Shown here: positions 12,448 to 14,280 of the stretch, in pieces
Layout of the letters: every line of letters begins with the position of its first letter
Position numbering within the stretch: the first letter of the stretch is position 1
DNA from: Methanobacteriota archaeon
GTDB lineage: Archaea; Halobacteriota; Bog-38; Methanoflorentales; Methanoflorentaceae
Length of the DNA: 14,280 bases
NCBI GenBank assembly: GCA_003170935.1
Contig: PMYA01000165.1
Span: forward strand, 15,672 to 29,951
Direction of reading: 5' to 3'
Program-made: the position numbers and the translations under genes
Notes under the pieces: generated by a model
The model's input: only the letters and a program-made list of their open reading frames with translations
What the model was told of the DNA's origin: nothing
The model's database searches: none

Positions 12448-14280
12448 CTAATCTCCGTTCGTCAGGTCACGTGAGGCCTCGAGAACGATGCGCGCCTCTG
12501 TTCGCGCCACGGCCTCTCTGACGCGCTCGACGGCGTCAATGTTTGACGATAAACTGCTGATTCCCATGCGTACCAGTTTATCCGCCATTTTCGGATTTGA
12601 GCCGGCTTGCCCGCAGATAGAAGTGACAACACCTGCCTTTTTGCAGTGCCGGATGACATATTCTATGAGCTTGAGCACTGCGGGGTGTTGCTCGTTGTAA
12701 AGGGCGGCTACGTTCTCGTTATTACGATCGACCGCGAGCGTATATTGTGTGAGATCGTTCGTTCCAAACGAAACGAAGTCGATGCCTTCGGCGATAAGGT
12801 CGTCGATTATGAGGGCCGATGCGGGTATCTCTATCATAATACCGACGTCGATCTTGCCAAAGTCGATGCCCATTTCAGCTAAAATCTGCTTAGCCTGTCG
12901 AACTTCGTCTTGATGTTGAACTAAGGGCAGCATGATGCCGATGTTGTTGTAGCCATCGTCGATGAGGTTTTTGAACGTTTGAAGTTGCATCTTAAAGACT
13001 TCAACATCACGCAAATCGCGGCGTATGCCGCGCCAGCCGAGCATAGGGTTTGGCTCGATCGGCTCCCCTTCACCACCTTCCATCTCTCGGAACTCGTCGG
13101 TTGGGGCGTCAAGTGTGCGAACCCACACAGGACGCGGGAAGAACGCGTCGACCACGGTTCGAATCCCCTTCTGAAGTTCGCGAATGAACACATCTTGTTG
13201 GTTGTGCGCGATATACCAGTGTGGGTGCTTACCCATTCCGAGGATCATGTGTTCGACTCTTAAGAGCCCAACGCCATCAGCTCTAGTCGCAACAGCTCGC
13301 TCTGTGGCTTCAGCTATCGAAACGTTAACTTTGACTTCGGTTGCAGTGATCGGTTTTGATGCGGCGACAGTGACAGCGCCAGCAGCGGGAGTCACCTCGG
13401 CCCGCTCGAGCACTCCAGAGAATATGATGCCCTTTTCACCGTCAACGGTTACGAACATACCGTCCGTAAGCTTTTTTGTTGCCTCTTTCGTTCCCACTAC
13501 GGCGGGAACGCCCAGCTCTCTAGAAACGATAGCAGCGTGGCTCGTCAAACCGCCTTCGTCAGTCACGATCGCAGCCGCCCTTCGCATTGCGGGAACCATA
13601 TCTGGGGAGGTCATTGGTGTGACGAGTATATCCCCCTGTAAGACTCTTTCGAGCTCATCCACGCTTCTAATGATTTTTACTTGGCCCGACACTTGGCCAG
13701 GGGATGCGCCGAGGCCTTCGAGAAGCTTCTCTGCGTCGCTTGCAGTGACCGTCTTTTGCTCTGCCCCCCCACTCTTGATCGTCGTCACTGGCCGTGATTG
13801 GACGATGAATACCTCCCCATTTTCGATTGCAAATTCGATATCTTGAGGGCTCTCATAATGCTCTTCGATGAGTTCGCCGAGGTCGAGGATCGTGTTCAAC
13901 TCACCGTCGCTGAGGACTCGTTTGTTTTGCAAGTCTGCTGGGACTTCCTTTGTGATTGTTTCGCCCGTTTTTTGGTCCTTAACAACCATTATTTTCTTTG
14001 TGGCGATGTTCACTTTTATCTGGCGGGTTTTTCTGTCGATTGTGTATGTATCGGGCGACACGGAGCCTGAAACAATGGCCTCGCCAAGGCCCCAGGAACT
14101 TTCAATGATCGCTTCTGGTGCACCAGTTGTCGGGTTGGATGTGAACATGACGCCTGATTTTTCGGAGTTGACCATCTTTTGGACAACGGCCGAAATGTTC
14201 ACAGACTCATGGTCAAATCCTTGCTTGATCCGGTAGAAGATGGCCCGCGCGCCGTACAATGATGCCCAGCATTTTTGAAC
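12448..14280 (-). CDS. ppsA: Phosphoenolpyruvate synthase, N-terminus cut by window edge
   Basis: About 610 C-terminal residues are visible and the frame runs off the right edge without a start; a TTG at 14257 is internal, since VQKCWASLYGARAIFYR is typical PpsA sequence across it. PEP synthase converts pyruvate, ATP and water to PEP, AMP and phosphate for gluconeogenesis. Visible parts are the end of the ATP-grasp domain (GVMFTSNPTTG, then FIVQSRPVTT), the swivelling phosphohistidine domain with catalytic His in GGLTSHAAIVSRELG (codon 13537-13539), and the PEP-utilising TIM barrel with RADGVGLLRVEHM, DFVSFGTNDLTQYTLAVDR and the catalytic Cys in TSICGQAG (codon 12613-12615). All are intact. 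The archaeal enzyme usually has about 750-800 residues, so roughly 150-190 are missing. It probably heads the ppsA-mfnA-dph2 transcript. Confidence 0.96.
   Translation of the reverse strand, partial: VQKCWASLYGARAIFYRIKQGFDHESVNISAVVQKMVNSEKSGVMFTSNPTTGAPEAIIESSWGLGEAIVSGSVSPDTYTIDRKTRQIKVNIATKKIMVVKDQKTGETITKEVPADLQNKRVLSDGELNTILDLGELIEEHYESPQDIEFAIENGEVFIVQSRPVTTIKSGGAEQKTVTASDAEKLLEGLGASPGQVSGQVKIIRSVDELERVLQGDILVTPMTSPDMVPAMRRAAAIVTDEGGLTSHAAIVSRELGVPAVVGTKEATKKLTDGMFVTVDGEKGIIFSGVLERAEVTPAAGAVTVAASKPITATEVKVNVSIAEATERAVATRADGVGLLRVEHMILGMGKHPHWYIAHNQQDVFIRELQKGIRTVVDAFFPRPVWVRTLDAPTDEFREMEGGEGEPIEPNPMLGWRGIRRDLRDVEVFKMQLQTFKNLIDDGYNNIGIMLPLVQHQDEVRQAKQILAEMGIDFGKIDVGIMIEIPASALIIDDLIAEGIDFVSFGTNDLTQYTLAVDRNNENVAALYNEQHPAVLKLIEYVIRHCKKAGVVTSICGQAGSNPKMADKLVRMGISSLSSNIDAVERVREAVARTEARIVLEASRDLTNGD

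Noticed and set aside
13184..13846. 220-codon plus-strand open frame opposite ppsA
   Set aside because: It lies wholly antisense to a well-conserved PEP synthase region and its translation is a Ser/Thr/Ala-rich composition typical of a complementary-strand shadow.
14257..14259. TTG at 14257-14259 as the start of a short PEP synthase
   Set aside because: Upstream codons to the window edge encode VQKCWAS, typical internal PpsA sequence, so the gene is cut by the edge rather than truncated.

Overview
The window looks like chromosomal DNA of a euryarchaeon from the methanogen/methanotroph branch (Methanomicrobia in the broad sense, with ANME-1 or Syntrophoarchaeum-like relatives possible). The reasons are archaeal information-processing genes (Pelota, LSm, L37e, archaeal SepF, a ZPR1-type zinc protein, Dph2), an MfnA-type decarboxylase of methanofuran synthesis, a PEF-CTERM-like surface anchor, archaeal TATA boxes and strong Shine-Dalgarno sites in front of several TTG starts. 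The lineage is inferred from gene content only. No rRNA, tRNA, CRISPR array, transposase or phage gene is visible.

Layout. (1) 1-2000, minus strand: three exported proteins, two with thioredoxin-like folds and one small protein with a C-x-x-C pair. They are a TlpA-like protein cut by the left edge whose first active-site Cys is Tyr, an 84-residue protein with CPTC, and a 208-residue CSAC protein with a Thr/Pro/Ala spacer and a PEF-CTERM-like tail. The last two have their own TATA boxes and terminators. (2) 2151-3954, minus: an ABC-2 exporter pair, ATPase then permease, overlapping by 8 bases. (3) 4087-4374, minus: an unrecognised acidic coiled-coil protein with a promoter placed for a leaderless transcript. 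(4) 4708-5733, plus: Pelota, whose family start position falls on an ATA codon. (5) 5787-6371, minus: rubrerythrin with an inverted repeat in its promoter. (6) 6666-8313, minus: ZPR1-like protein, SepF and a PUA/MCT-1-like protein. (7) 8391-10272, plus: LSm, ribosomal protein L37e (54 residues) and PurF. (8) 10311-14280, minus: ppsA (cut by the right edge), mfnA and dph2, probably one operon.

Functionally the window mixes translation and ribosome-rescue genes (Pelota, Dph2, L37e, LSm, MCT-1-like PUA), central metabolism (PurF, PEP synthase, MfnA), cell division (SepF), oxidative-stress defence (rubrerythrin) and a cell-surface thiol cluster beside an exporter. The least ordinary part is the left 4 kb. 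The exported thiol proteins could form a small extracytoplasmic redox module, but neither their partners nor a functional link to the ABC exporter is shown here. Secondary points of interest are the Pelota start, an Asn in place of the H-switch His of the ABC ATPase, a possible plus-strand small RNA upstream of sepF, and the rubrerythrin operator.
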